From positions 1 to 50,581 of the forward strand of contig CAJWBA010000012.1 of the NCBI GenBank assembly GCA_913020155.1: a stretch of DNA of 50,581 nt. The letters are read 5' to 3'. Below the pieces are notes generated by a model. It was not told the origin of the DNA. It did no database searches and saw nothing but the letters and a program-made list of their open reading frames with translations. This document shows positions 41,324 through 49,768 of this stretch, piece after piece (within the stretch, counting starts at the first letter, position 1; the number at the start of each line of letters is the position of its first letter). The position numbers and the translations under genes were made by a program. Source of the stretch: an uncultured Flavobacteriales bacterium. Its GTDB lineage: Bacteria; Bacteroidota; Bacteroidia; Flavobacteriales; Flavobacteriaceae.

Positions 41324-42739
41324 CTAAATTTCAAGTTTTAGTCCAAAATAAAATTCAAGAATTTTTAGCTTAAATATGTAATCAAATTTAGAGCGCAACT
41401 CGTCTGATACTGTTGCTTCGTATCGTTGCTTTATTTGAGTAAATTCAAAAGAATTCACAACTCCAGCGTCAAATCTTTTCGTTGCATTGTTGTAGGCATC
41501 ACTTCTAGCAATAACTGTTTTTTGAGCAGCTTTATAAAAGTTGTATGCTCCCAATGCGTCATTGTAAGCTTGGTTTATGCTGCTTTCTAAATTTAATTTT
41601 TGTTGTTCTAATGTATTTTGAGAACGCATTAAATTGACTTTACTTCGTTTTACATTGTTCTTAGACAAAAATCCATTTAGGATTGGAATTCTTAATTGGA
41701 CTCCAAAATTATGACCATCATTCATTTGAAATTGATTCCAAAATGAATCTGGTCCAACGACTCTTCTTTGCTCAACATTTGTATTTACTGCTTCACCTGT
41801 GGCAGCCACATATCCAATAGGAACTTCTTCAAACACGCCTGTTCTTTGGAGACCATCGCTGTATGAAATCCTTGTGCTGTAGCTGTAAAATGCAGAAAGT
41901 GAGGGTTGGAGTGCAGCCTTTGCGATTTCAATATCTGTCTTTGAAATTTCCAAATTAGTTAGAGATAACTTTATGTCGTTTCTTTGGATCAAAGCTTTAT
42001 TGAAAATTGCTTTTGGAGTTTCCTGTAATATGAGAGGAAAGGGGACGTCAAAATTTTCAACAGCAACATCAAAATTATCATAGTCTGTTATCAATAAAAG
42101 TTGTGCAAGGCTAATTTTAGCTAAACGTAAATTATTCTCAGCTTGAATTACTGCTTGCTCTTGTGAAGCAATTGTAGCTTCAAGCTCAAAAATATCTCCA
42201 GAAGTTAATACTCCAGCGCTTATTAGAACATCGGTCCGCAACAGTTCTTTTTTTGAAACCCCAAGCTGACTTTTTTGAACCTCTAAAAGTTCTCTATTGA
42301 ACATTACTTGGAGGTAAGAGTTTGCAACCAAAATAGAGGTGTTTTCTGTTATGTTTGCTAAATTGAACTGTTGCGCTACTATGGCAAGATTTGTTCGGTG
42401 TAACTGTTTGATGTTTTGCAACCCTTTGTAGATGTCTACTCCCATGGTAACTCCTAATGAGGAGAATTGTGTGGTCACATTCTCTAATAATCCTGTGGTG
42501 ATATTTTGATTCAAACCGATATTCCAAGAATGACTGCTATTTGCATTGACACTTGGTAAAAAGTTACCAAAAGCATTTTTTTTATCCAATTCAGCATTGG
42601 CTAAATCCAATTCAGATTGCTTGATAGTTATGTTTTTTTCTATGGCTAATTCTATACAATCTTGTAGAGTAAGTATTTGACTTTGGACATTTAAAGAAAG
42701 AAAAAGTATTGCAACTAATGAGGTATATTTTAATTTCAT
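41324..42739 (-). CDS. TolC family outer-membrane efflux protein
   Basis: A 471-residue outer-membrane channel subunit with a signal peptide (LVAILFLSLNVQSQ). It has the duplicated TolC layout of long helices with heptad spacing: LTLQDCIELAIEKNITIKQS, LDLANAELDKKNAFGNFLPS and, in the second half, RNDIKLSLTNLEISKTDIEI, NLESSINQAYNDALGAYNFY and KRFDAGVVNSFEFTQIKQRY. Trimers span the outer membrane and periplasm and connect to an adaptor such as the neighbouring MacA-like protein (19-base gap). With the ABC genes upstream it completes a tripartite exporter. Confidence 0.95.
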   Translation of the reverse strand: MKLKYTSLVAILFLSLNVQSQILTLQDCIELAIEKNITIKQSELDLANAELDKKNAFGNFLPSVNANSSHSWNIGLNQNITTGLLENVTTQFSSLGVTMGVDIYKGLQNIKQLHRTNLAIVAQQFNLANITENTSILVANSYLQVMFNRELLEVQKSQLGVSKKELLRTDVLISAGVLTSGDIFELEATIASQEQAVIQAENNLRLAKISLAQLLLITDYDNFDVAVENFDVPFPLILQETPKAIFNKALIQRNDIKLSLTNLEISKTDIEIAKAALQPSLSAFYSYSTRISYSDGLQRTGVFEEVPIGYVAATGEAVNTNVEQRRVVGPDSFWNQFQMNDGHNFGVQLRIPILNGFLSKNNVKRSKVNLMRSQNTLEQQKLNLESSINQAYNDALGAYNFYKAAQKTVIARSDAYNNATKRFDAGVVNSFEFTQIKQRYEATVSDELRSKFDYIFKLKILEFYFGLKLEI

Positions 42740-42758
42740 AATAAGGTAGGAATAAAGC

Positions 42759-43889
42759 TTAGTATTTGTTTGAAGTTTCTTCGTCTTCTTTCTTTTCTTC
42801 TTCAGTTTTGTTCCAAACCTTGATGTTATCTTCGATGGTTATTCCAGAAAGTATTTCAACATTAATCCCATCAGAAATACCAGTTTCAAGGTCTTTACGT
42901 TCAAATTCTTGTTCTTTTACTTGAACTTGAACATAGGGCTTCTCAGTTTTTTTATCAAACTGCAATAAAGCCTCAGGTATTGCCAAAACACTGTCCTTCC
43001 TTTCAAGTATGAAGGAAGCATTAGCACTGTAACCTGCTCGAACAAAAAAGTCATTGTCCAAGTATACGTACCCTTCAATTTTAAACTGTACTGCACCTTG
43101 TTCTTCATTTCCTTTTGGAGCAATAAACTTTAATTTCGCTTCAAATTCCTTATCTTCAATTGCTCCTAAGTTTACCACAAGAGGCATTCCTATTTTCAAT
43201 TTTCCTACTTCAGCTTCATCTACTTTTCCTTCAAAAATCATTTTATTTAGGTCAGCGATAACTGCTATGGTTGTACCATTATTGAACGTATTACTCTCAA
43301 CCACTTGATCCCCTTCTTTAATGGGCATTTCCAGAATGGTTCCTGGTACAGTAGCCCTAATATTGGTGTTAGCGGTTGCAGATCCACCTGCAGAACCTAG
43401 TTTGATTATTTGTAAGTCACTATCTGCATTAGTTACATCTTGTTTAGCTCTACTATAGTTGAGTTCAGCATTTTGAAATTCCTGTTGAGAGATAATTTCT
43501 TTCTCAAAAAGACTTCTATTTCTATTGTACTCGACCTTAGTATTCTCCAATAATATTTTGGTGTTTGCTAGTCGCCCTTTAGCACTGTTTAGTGATTGTT
43601 CGTTTGGAACCACTTTAACTTTTGCAAGAAGATCCCCTGTGTTTACATAATCCCCTTCTTCCACAAAAAGTTTTTCTATGATTCCTGAAATCTGAGGCTT
43701 GATCTCAACTTCATCTTCTGGAATAACTTTCCCAGTAGCTACCGATTTCTTCTCAATAGATTTAATTTCAGGAGTTTGGGTGTCATATTGAATAGAACCT
43801 TTGCTATTGGACTTTATAAAAAAAGCAATTGCAAAAAGAACTCCAAACAATATGGCTGCTATAATTATGTATTTAAATATTTTTTTCAT
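42759..43889 (-). CDS. MacA-like periplasmic adaptor of an ABC efflux system
   Basis: A 376-residue membrane-fusion protein anchored by one N-terminal helix (YIIIAAILFGVLFAIAFFI). It has a lipoyl/barrel-sandwich half-motif (EIKPQISGIIEKLFVEEGDY), an alpha-helical hairpin (ENTKVEYNRNRSLFEKEIIS, QQEFQNAELNYSRAKQDV), the second half-lipoyl (RATVPGTILEMPIKEGDQVV) and beta-barrel and membrane-proximal domains. It joins the ABC permeases in the inner membrane to TolC. The C-terminus is strongly charged (EEEKKEDEETSNKY). It lies 30 bases after the second permease gene. Confidence 0.94.
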   Translation of the reverse strand: MKKIFKYIIIAAILFGVLFAIAFFIKSNSKGSIQYDTQTPEIKSIEKKSVATGKVIPEDEVEIKPQISGIIEKLFVEEGDYVNTGDLLAKVKVVPNEQSLNSAKGRLANTKILLENTKVEYNRNRSLFEKEIISQQEFQNAELNYSRAKQDVTNADSDLQIIKLGSAGGSATANTNIRATVPGTILEMPIKEGDQVVESNTFNNGTTIAVIADLNKMIFEGKVDEAEVGKLKIGMPLVVNLGAIEDKEFEAKLKFIAPKGNEEQGAVQFKIEGYVYLDNDFFVRAGYSANASFILERKDSVLAIPEALLQFDKKTEKPYVQVQVKEQEFERKDLETGISDGINVEILSGITIEDNIKVWNKTEEEKKEDEETSNKY

Positions 43890-43919
43890 GAATAGTAATT
43901 TATTGATATTTGGTGATTA

Positions 43920-45197
43920 TTATTCTTCTCGCAATGCCTCTATTGGTTTTATACTTACAGCTCGCTGTGCTGGAATTAGTCCAATTAAGGTACCAAGAGT
44001 TATCATAATTATTAAAGCCCCTAGTACAAATGAAATTGGAACAGTAGGATTTGTGTATGGAAAATCATCCAAGTTAGCTGTTGCCATATCAATTCCTGAC
44101 AACACAAATGCACCTAGTACGATTCCGAAAACACCCGCTACAAAAGTTAGGAATACTGATTCTAAAATTATTTGAACTTTAACTTCACTAGGGGTAGCTC
44201 CAAGAGCACGACGAATACCTAGCTCTTTTGTTCTTTCTTTAACAGAAATCAACAAGATGTTTCCAATTCCAATTACTCCTGCTATGATTGTAGTAATTCC
44301 TACAATCAAAGACAAAAAAGTCATCCCTTTGGCAAAACCCATTACTTTACCAAAAATTTCTCCTAAGTTAAAAGACCCAAAGGCGCGTTCATCTTTTGGT
44401 GATACTCTATGTATTCGCTTTAAAGTTTGTTTTACTTGCTCCTCTACTGCTATTACATCGGCATCATCATACGCAGCAATAGTGAACCAATCGACATTAT
44501 CTCCTGTATTGTACAGTTTTTTAAAGGTTGAAAATGGAATAAATACATCACCGTCGGTTTCAAAGCCTCCGCCTTGAATATATTTATGAACGCCAATAAC
44601 TTGAAAATAAATGTCATCAACACGAATATATTCACCAACGGGTTGTTCATCTTCATCAAATAATTCCTTTTGAGTTCGTTCTCCTATTACACAGACTTTC
44701 CTTTCTTCATTGATATCAGCTTGATTTACAAATCGTCCACCATCATATATTTTCTTAGTAGCAATCTTAGTATATTCTGGAAAATCACCATAGATAGTAA
44801 AGGTTCCTGACTTAGATCCACGAACCATTTGAGAACCACCTCCACCATCAAATACGCCTTTAGCGTTTCTTGGAGCAATAAACTGTATCTCAGGGATGTT
44901 GTTGCGAAGCGTTCGTGCGTCTTGAATTTTAAGCTGTGGATTTCTCCCAGTCTTAAATCCTTCGTAAGGAATACTTGTGCTTTGTGCCCATATAAACATT
45001 GAATTCATAGCTACATTTTCGAATTGTCTCTCAAAACCATTGTCCAAACCTTTTGCTGCACCGGAGAGCGCTATGTATATAAAGATACCCCACAAAACAC
45101 CAACAACAGTAATTATGGTTCGAACTTTATTTTTCTGGATAGAACCGAAAATTTCTTGCCAGGTATCGCGATCAAATATTATTTTTAAACTATTCAT
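43920..45197 (-). CDS. MacB-like ABC permease (second copy)
   Basis: A 425-residue permease with one N-terminal helix, a periplasmic MacB_PCD domain of about 240 residues (from GFERQFENVAMNSMFIWAQS onward) and three C-terminal helices typical of FtsX/MacB: MTFLSLIVGITTIIAGVIGI, then VKERTKELGIRRALGATPSE, and closing KPIEALREE. Unlike E. coli MacB, the ATPase is a separate protein. It is a paralogue of the upstream permease (which has VKERTKELGIRKALGATPKS), so the complex is probably a heterodimer. Its start overlaps the stop of that gene by 8 bases. Confidence 0.94.
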   Translation of the reverse strand: MNSLKIIFDRDTWQEIFGSIQKNKVRTIITVVGVLWGIFIYIALSGAAKGLDNGFERQFENVAMNSMFIWAQSTSIPYEGFKTGRNPQLKIQDARTLRNNIPEIQFIAPRNAKGVFDGGGGSQMVRGSKSGTFTIYGDFPEYTKIATKKIYDGGRFVNQADINEERKVCVIGERTQKELFDEDEQPVGEYIRVDDIYFQVIGVHKYIQGGGFETDGDVFIPFSTFKKLYNTGDNVDWFTIAAYDDADVIAVEEQVKQTLKRIHRVSPKDERAFGSFNLGEIFGKVMGFAKGMTFLSLIVGITTIIAGVIGIGNILLISVKERTKELGIRRALGATPSEVKVQIILESVFLTFVAGVFGIVLGAFVLSGIDMATANLDDFPYTNPTVPISFVLGALIIMITLGTLIGLIPAQRAVSIKPIEALREE

Positions 45198-46419
45198 CTC
45201 TTAGGGCAACTATGGGTTTAATTCGTGCAGCGCGTTTGGCTGGTATATATCCTGCAATACCGCCAAAAATAATAAGGATTACGGTGGCAAATAATGCAGT
45301 AACAGTGTCTATATATGGGTTTTTAATAAAATAATCTTTGAGGGTTACACCAATGGATTTCAAAACAAAAACACCAATTAGTAACCCTATAATTCCAGAA
45401 AGTGTAGTAATGAAAATAGACTCTTGAAGAATCATTTGAATTACAGATTTCGGAGTAGCTCCTAATGCTTTTCTAATTCCTAATTCTTTAGTTCGTTCCT
45501 TAACAACAAAAACCATTATATTTGAAATACCTATGATACCTGCGATCAAAGTACCAAGACCCACAAAAGTGACAATCAGTTGAAGTACGTTAGCAAATTG
45601 TTGATTTTGTTTTAGCTGATCAGCTCTATTTCTAATACGAATTCCGTTAGGGTCTTTAGGAGCTATTGCCTTTTTCTTCTTGAAAAATTCACGCAACTTA
45701 CGTTCAAAAACTAAAGACCCTGAATGACCTATTTGGGGTTTAAACGCTAGGATAATTTGATCAACCTTATCATTACTTTTTTCAAGTAATTGTCTTGTAG
45801 TGAAGGGAATATAGATATAACGTTCTTCTCTGTCACCTCCATCGTCTTGAAAAACACCTATCACTTTAAAAACAATATTACCAATATCAATGAATTTCCC
45901 TAAAGGGTTTTCTTGCTTGAATAAATCTCGAGCAACTAAGCGCCCGATAACTGCGTATTTTGTTTTATTTGTAATATCACTTTCGTTGATATAACGTCCC
46001 TTCATCAAGATTGTTTTTTCAGCAAACTGATGTGCAGGACCTACTGCTCGTGTAGAATAGTTATCAAACTCGTTTTTATATTTAACAACAGCTGACCTAG
46101 AAATTCTAGGAGTAATATACTCCAGGAAGAATGGGAATTGCTCTTTAATATCAGCTATATCTTCGTTCTTAAATTCGATCTTACGATTGGATTTAAAGCC
46201 GTCATATGGAATAGAAGTTTTACCTGGTGAAAAAGAAATAGTATTGGTTGCATCATCCAAGAAAAACTCTTGGAATGTGTTTTTAAGACCATTACCAAAG
46301 CCAAATAGTATTATGAAAATAAAAATCCCTAGAGCAACAGTAAAACCTGAAAGGAACGTTCTAAGTTTATTCTTTCGAATGGTTTCGAATATTTCTTGCC
46401 AGCGATCCCTGTTAAACAT
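45190..46419 (-). CDS. MacB-like ABC permease (first copy)
   Basis: A 409-residue permease with the same layout as its downstream paralogue: an N-terminal helix (FLSGFTVALGIFIFIILFGF), a periplasmic MacB_PCD domain (TNTISFSPGKTSIPYDGFKS onward), and three C-terminal helices around GLGTLIAGIIGISNIMVFVV, with VKERTKELGIRKALGATPKS as the coupling region for the ATPase. It ends KPIVALRDE. The periplasmic domain carries a basic insert (FERKLREFFKKKKAIAPKD) not obvious in the second copy. It overlaps both the ATPase gene upstream and the second permease downstream by 8 bases, so subunits are made in step. Confidence 0.94.
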   Translation of the reverse strand: MFNRDRWQEIFETIRKNKLRTFLSGFTVALGIFIFIILFGFGNGLKNTFQEFFLDDATNTISFSPGKTSIPYDGFKSNRKIEFKNEDIADIKEQFPFFLEYITPRISRSAVVKYKNEFDNYSTRAVGPAHQFAEKTILMKGRYINESDITNKTKYAVIGRLVARDLFKQENPLGKFIDIGNIVFKVIGVFQDDGGDREERYIYIPFTTRQLLEKSNDKVDQIILAFKPQIGHSGSLVFERKLREFFKKKKAIAPKDPNGIRIRNRADQLKQNQQFANVLQLIVTFVGLGTLIAGIIGISNIMVFVVKERTKELGIRKALGATPKSVIQMILQESIFITTLSGIIGLLIGVFVLKSIGVTLKDYFIKNPYIDTVTALFATVILIIFGGIAGYIPAKRAARIKPIVALRDE

Positions 46420-47113
46420 AATCAGCTGCTAAAACTTGTTTAACCTTACTATCTTCAATAATAACACCATCCTTGAGCTTGACAATGCGCTTACACATTT
46501 TTGCTATGTCTTCTTCGTGGGTAACTACCAAAATTGTATTTCCTTCTTCATTAATTTTTTGAATCAGATCCATTACTTCATAAGAGGTTTTAGTGTCTAG
46601 TGCTCCTGTTGGTTCGTCCGCCAAAAGTACTTTAGGTTTTGAGGCCATAGCTCTTGCAATTGCTACACGTTGTTTTTGTCCACCAGAAAGTTCACTTGGC
46701 AAATGAGTTGCCCAATCTGCTAAGCCAACTCTTGACAAATATTCTAATGCTTGTTCTTGACGTTCTTTTCGAGTTACTCCCTGATAGTAAAGAGGTAAAG
46801 ATACATTTTCGAGTGCCGATTTGTAATTAATCAGATTAAAAGACTGAAAAACAAAACCTAAAAATTTATTTCGGTATTTAGCTGCTTTTGTTTCATCTAA
46901 GTCTTTTATCAAAACCTCATCAAGGGTGTAGGATCCTTCATCCAAAATATCTAGCATCCCAAGTATGTTGAGAAGTGTAGATTTCCCAGAACCTGAAGAA
47001 CCCATAATTGCAACCAATTCTCCTTCTTCTACTTCAAAGTCAATGCCTTTTAAGACATGAAGAGATGAGTTACCCATTTTATAAGACTTGTGTAGGTTTT
47101 TAATTTTTATCAT
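46412..47113 (-). CDS. ABC transporter ATPase (MacB/LolD type)
   Basis: A 233-residue ATPase powering the two permeases. Walker A is GSSGSGKST (38-46), the Q-loop Gln is Q90 (FVFQSFNLI), the signature LSGGQKQRVAIARA starts at 142, Walker B is VLLADEPTGALD (162-173), and the switch His is H199 (VVTHEED). The sequence matches the mechanotransmission-type ATPases of the LolD/MacB/FtsE group. It is the first gene of the operon ATPase-permease-permease-adaptor-TolC-tsaB. The exported compound is unknown; macrolides, peptides, siderophores and lipids are known for relatives. A 13-base inverted repeat lies just upstream. Confidence 0.96.
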   Translation of the reverse strand: MIKIKNLHKSYKMGNSSLHVLKGIDFEVEEGELVAIMGSSGSGKSTLLNILGMLDILDEGSYTLDEVLIKDLDETKAAKYRNKFLGFVFQSFNLINYKSALENVSLPLYYQGVTRKERQEQALEYLSRVGLADWATHLPSELSGGQKQRVAIARAMASKPKVLLADEPTGALDTKTSYEVMDLIQKINEEGNTILVVTHEEDIAKMCKRIVKLKDGVIIEDSKVKQVLAADYV

Positions 47114-47133
47114 AAATGGAGTGTAATAACTTT

Positions 47134-47180
47134 TAATTATTTGTAAGACGTAAGTTTGAGTGAAATGTTACAAATAATTA
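47134..47180. repeat. 13-bp inverted repeat upstream of the efflux operon
   Basis: TAATTATTTGTAA (47134-47146) and its exact reverse complement TTACAAATAATTA (47168-47180) flank 21 bases. The ATPase start codon is 20 bases beyond the left arm. The right arm includes the stop codon of the small CxxC protein gene. On the minus strand a TTTG inside the upstream arm sits 18 bases before TACGTCTT, a poor -33/-7 pair. It could be an operator or a weak terminator of the cox cluster; there is no T-run in the minus direction. Confidence 0.6.
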
Positions 47181-47393
47181 TTTTTTTAATAGTCTAAAAA
47201 CTGCGTAGCCTACAATACCAATCAAAACATATGGAATTGCCATTAAATAGACAATGCCATCATTAATTCCTCTAGCAGTTTGTTGCCCTTCCTCAGACTC
47301 TAAAACAGCTCTACACATAGCGCACTGAGCTTCTAAATCAATTGATGGAATTAAAAAAAACGCAAAACTTATATAAATTATTTTTTTGCCCAT
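47178..47393 (-). CDS. small CxxC membrane protein of the cox cluster
   Basis: A 71-residue protein: a signal-peptide-like N-terminus (IIYISFAFFLIPSIDLEAQ), then CAMCRAVLESEEGQQTARGI with two Cys in a CxxC pair, and one membrane helix (VYLMAIPYVLIGIVGYAVF) with a basic end. The CxxC should face the periplasm. I recall similar small proteins in the cytochrome oxidase clusters of other flavobacteria, downstream of SCO and DUF420. A copper- or redox-related role in CuA assembly is plausible; no characterised homologue is known to me. It starts 6 bases after DUF420. Confidence 0.75.
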   Translation of the reverse strand: MGKKIIYISFAFFLIPSIDLEAQCAMCRAVLESEEGQQTARGINDGIVYLMAIPYVLIGIVGYAVFRLLKK

Positions 47394-47399
47394 TTGATC

Positions 47400-47927
47400 T
47401 TAATTGTAATAAGGTGATATCATTAAATAAACAACTACACCCGTTATCGCTACATAGAACCAAATTGGAAAGGTAATACGTGCAATTTTTCTGTGATGGG
47501 TAAATTGTTGTGAAATTGCCCGAACATAAGAGATTAAAACCAAAGGGATTATCGTAATTGATAATAAAATATGTGAGATTAAAATGAAGTAATAAAAAAA
47601 TTTAATCCATCCTTCTCCTCGAAAAGGAGTGGGATCCGAAGTCAAATGGTATGCTACATACATGATCAAAAAAACTAAGGAAAGACCTATGGCTGTTTTC
47701 ATTAATTGTTCGTGCAAATTAATTTTACGATTCTTTATTGCCCATAATGCACAAAGAAGTATGATTGCTGTAAAACCATTGACGGCAGCATAAATTGGTG
47801 GTAGAAAAGTTAGTGACTTAACGTTTTCTAGACGAATACGAAACAGAATTGCAACTATGACTGGGATAGCAATTGAAATTAGAATAATCCAATTTTTATA
47901 TTTAAAAGAAGATTTTTTTGCACTCAT
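47400..47927 (-). CDS. DUF420 family membrane protein
   Basis: A 175-residue protein with about five membrane helices: IILISIAIPVIVAILFRI, IYAAVNGFTAIILLCALWAI, IGLSLVFLIMYVAYHLT, FYYFILISHILLSITIIPLV and FPIWFYVAITGVVVYLMI. His residues near helix ends (HLTSD, ISHILL, HRKIARITFP) are typical of DUF420. The Gram-positive relative CtaM is needed for maturation of heme-copper oxidases. It follows SCO in the cox cluster, consistent with an assembly role. The frame also allows a start at 47942, overlapping the SCO gene; the ATG at 47927, four bases after the SCO stop, gives the simpler N-terminus. Confidence 0.88.
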   Translation of the reverse strand: MSAKKSSFKYKNWIILISIAIPVIVAILFRIRLENVKSLTFLPPIYAAVNGFTAIILLCALWAIKNRKINLHEQLMKTAIGLSLVFLIMYVAYHLTSDPTPFRGEGWIKFFYYFILISHILLSITIIPLVLISYVRAISQQFTHHRKIARITFPIWFYVAITGVVVYLMISPYYN

Positions 47928-47931
47928 AAAG

Positions 47932-48636
47932 TTAATTTTCATTTAATAATAATTTGATATCTGTTAGGAGCATTTCTACATCTGATTCTTCAACATCCTC
48001 TTGATCGAGTCCAGAATAATAAACAATTGGATTCCCGAAGGAATCTTTCCGAGATCGAATAAATCCATTTTTATCAATCAAAGCAAAGTAACCTTGATGC
48101 TCAAAACCTCCTGCTACTGCTGGATTAATTTCAGCAAAAATATTAAACCCTTTGTTGGCTAAATCATAAACAGATGTTTTAGGTCCTGTTAAAAAATTCC
48201 AAAAATCGTTTGACCCAACATAAGCCTCAGCATACTTTTTTAATGTTGAAGGAGTATCGAAATCCGGGTCAATAGTAAACGAAGCAATTCCAAAATCCTC
48301 CATACCTCCGAAGATTTCGTTTAAAATTTTCATGTTTTTATTCATGACAGGGCAAATGGATGGACAGCGAGTAAAGAAAAATTCAGCTAAATAAACTTTA
48401 CCCAAGTAATCTTCATTTGAAATGAATAAACTGTCTTGGTTTAAAAAAAGAAATTCTGGCACCTTTTTGGAGTTCCCATTTATCTTAATGAAATCAAGAG
48501 CTTTAAATCCAGGTTTTACCGAACGACTACTTTCTACAGTACTGCCGTTTGTTAATCGATTGAAAATTTTGGGTACTACAATTACAGTGAAAATAAAAAC
48601 AATAACTAAAAGCCCGATGTGAGAGGTTTTTTTCAT
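47932..48636 (-). CDS. SCO family copper chaperone for cytochrome c oxidase
   Basis: A 234-residue membrane-anchored thioredoxin-fold protein (one helix, residues about 7-25). The copper-binding CxxxC is in TRCPSICPVM (C91, C95) and the conserved His is H180 in GFEHQGYFALI. TIDPDFDTPSTLKKYAEAYV is standard SCO sequence. It delivers copper or reduces the CuA-site cysteines of oxidase subunit II in the periplasm. It lies between a cysteine-free paralogue-like protein and DUF420. An exact -7 box is only 4 bases upstream of the ATG, so a nearly leaderless mRNA is possible. Confidence 0.95.
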   Translation of the reverse strand: MKKTSHIGLLVIVFIFTVIVVPKIFNRLTNGSTVESSRSVKPGFKALDFIKINGNSKKVPEFLFLNQDSLFISNEDYLGKVYLAEFFFTRCPSICPVMNKNMKILNEIFGGMEDFGIASFTIDPDFDTPSTLKKYAEAYVGSNDFWNFLTGPKTSVYDLANKGFNIFAEINPAVAGGFEHQGYFALIDKNGFIRSRKDSFGNPIVYYSGLDQEDVEESDVEMLLTDIKLLLNEN

Positions 48637-48640
48637 GTAA

Positions 48641-48648
48641 CAAAGATA
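48641..48648 (-). promoter_or_regulatory. -7 promoter box (TATCTTTG) very close to the SCO start
   Basis: On the minus strand TATCTTTG matches TAnnTTTG and is followed after 4 bases by the SCO ATG at 48636. A TTTT lies 18 bases upstream, one base off the -33 TTTG. If active, it would give a leaderless or almost leaderless transcript internal to the cox operon. Confidence 0.35.
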
Positions 48649-48690
48649 CTTAATATAGCATAAAATAAAACTCCTTAAAATAACACTAGT

Positions 48691-49356
48691 TTACTTTTCT
48701 CGTCTGGAGTTATTTTTTTTGAGAGCTAATCGGTATTCAGCAAGAATAACTTTTACATCATCGGTCATCTTGTTATTTAATTCGGCTACCGAAGATGCGT
48801 CATAGCCAAAAAGAGTACCTACATCTTCATCATCGTCACGTCCTCTCAATTTAAGTGAACGATCAACTATGAAAACGGTTGATGTGCTTCGTTGTGGGGA
48901 TAAAGTCACATCCGAATTAAAACTTTCAAAAAAGGCTTTGATTTCATTAGAAGGACCAAAAATAAAATTCCACTTGACCATATCAGTACCAACCCCTTCT
49001 TGTAATTCTGATAAAATATTTTTAATTTCTTCTTGACATCCGTCCTCAACGAAAAAAACAAACTGAAAGTCTTTAAACTGATAAAAACGTTTGTATATCT
49101 TTTGATTAAGATTGAAGGCGTCTCCTTTTTTATTTTCAATATCGCTCCCCCAGAAACCAATTATGGTAATACGATCTTTAAATTGAACGATATCTCCTCG
49201 CAGAGAAGTCCAAGAAGATATTTCGGGCAAATTTTCTGCAAGAACAGGTAGTTTTGCAAAATTATTTATTCCTGAAGCAAAAAATAAATAGATGACAATT
49301 GGAAAAACAAAAAGTATTCCTAAAACTACATACTTTTTAAATACATTACTAATCAT
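48691..49356 (-). CDS. membrane-anchored, thioredoxin-fold-like cox-cluster protein without the SCO cysteines
   Basis: A 221-residue protein with one N-terminal helix (YVVLGILFVFPIVIYLFFAS) and a soluble part arranged like SCO/peroxiredoxins: ITIIGFWGSDIENKKGDAFN where SCO has its FFFTRCPSICP strand-loop, then FQFVFFVEDGCQEEIKNILS and TSTVFIVDRSLKLRGRDDDE. The active-site CxxxC is missing; the single Cys in DGCQEE is elsewhere. It sits just upstream of the true SCO gene, which suggests a companion or scaffold role in oxidase assembly. No function is known to me, and the fold assignment is inference from pattern. Confidence 0.7.
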   Translation of the reverse strand: MISNVFKKYVVLGILFVFPIVIYLFFASGINNFAKLPVLAENLPEISSWTSLRGDIVQFKDRITIIGFWGSDIENKKGDAFNLNQKIYKRFYQFKDFQFVFFVEDGCQEEIKNILSELQEGVGTDMVKWNFIFGPSNEIKAFFESFNSDVTLSPQRSTSTVFIVDRSLKLRGRDDDEDVGTLFGYDASSVAELNNKMTDDVKVILAEYRLALKKNNSRREK

Positions 49357-49365
49357 AGCATACGA

Positions 49366-49749
49366 TTAGAAGTTCCAGCTAACAAATCCAGTGCGCATTA
49401 CTTCGTAAATATAGTCTGCTTCCAATAAAAGGATGAAACATAAATAGGGAATTAGGACTACTAGCGGGAGAACAATTGACCCCTTTAGGCTACCTTTCTC
49501 ATCTCTAATATGCATAAAATCCCAAGCGATATAATATGCCTTGACTATGGTAAGGATAATAAAAATCCAGTTCAAAATTTTCATTCCTAAAAACATGCTC
49601 ATAAGAATTTGAGGTTTCAAAATCCCTAATATTACCTCAACTGTTGTTACTATGGAAAGGAAAATCAAAACACCCCAAATTTTTTGGATATTTGATTTGA
49701 ATTTTAACAGTCCTCTAAAGATGGCTAAGTTTTCTGTATCGTGTGCCAT
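49366..49749 (-). CDS. cytochrome c oxidase subunit IV-like protein
   Basis: A 127-residue membrane protein with three helices: IWGVLIFLSIVTTVEVILGI, LNWIFIILTIVKAYYIAWDF and SIVLPLVVLIPYLCFILLLE. The pattern, with KAYYIAWDFMHIRDEKG between helices 2 and 3, is that of prokaryotic oxidase subunit IV (COX4/CtaF-like). This small subunit stabilises the catalytic core of heme-copper oxidases. It lies 19 bases after subunit III and 9 bases before the SCO-like gene. Confidence 0.9.
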   Translation of the reverse strand: MAHDTENLAIFRGLLKFKSNIQKIWGVLIFLSIVTTVEVILGILKPQILMSMFLGMKILNWIFIILTIVKAYYIAWDFMHIRDEKGSLKGSIVLPLVVLIPYLCFILLLEADYIYEVMRTGFVSWNF

Positions 49750-49768
49750 GATATTTATTTTATATTAA

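Noticed and set aside
43801-44175. Plus-strand ORF of 124 codons over the permease/adaptor junction
   Set aside because: It runs antisense to conserved permease sequence; its apparent hydrophobic pattern mirrors the membrane helices on the other strand.
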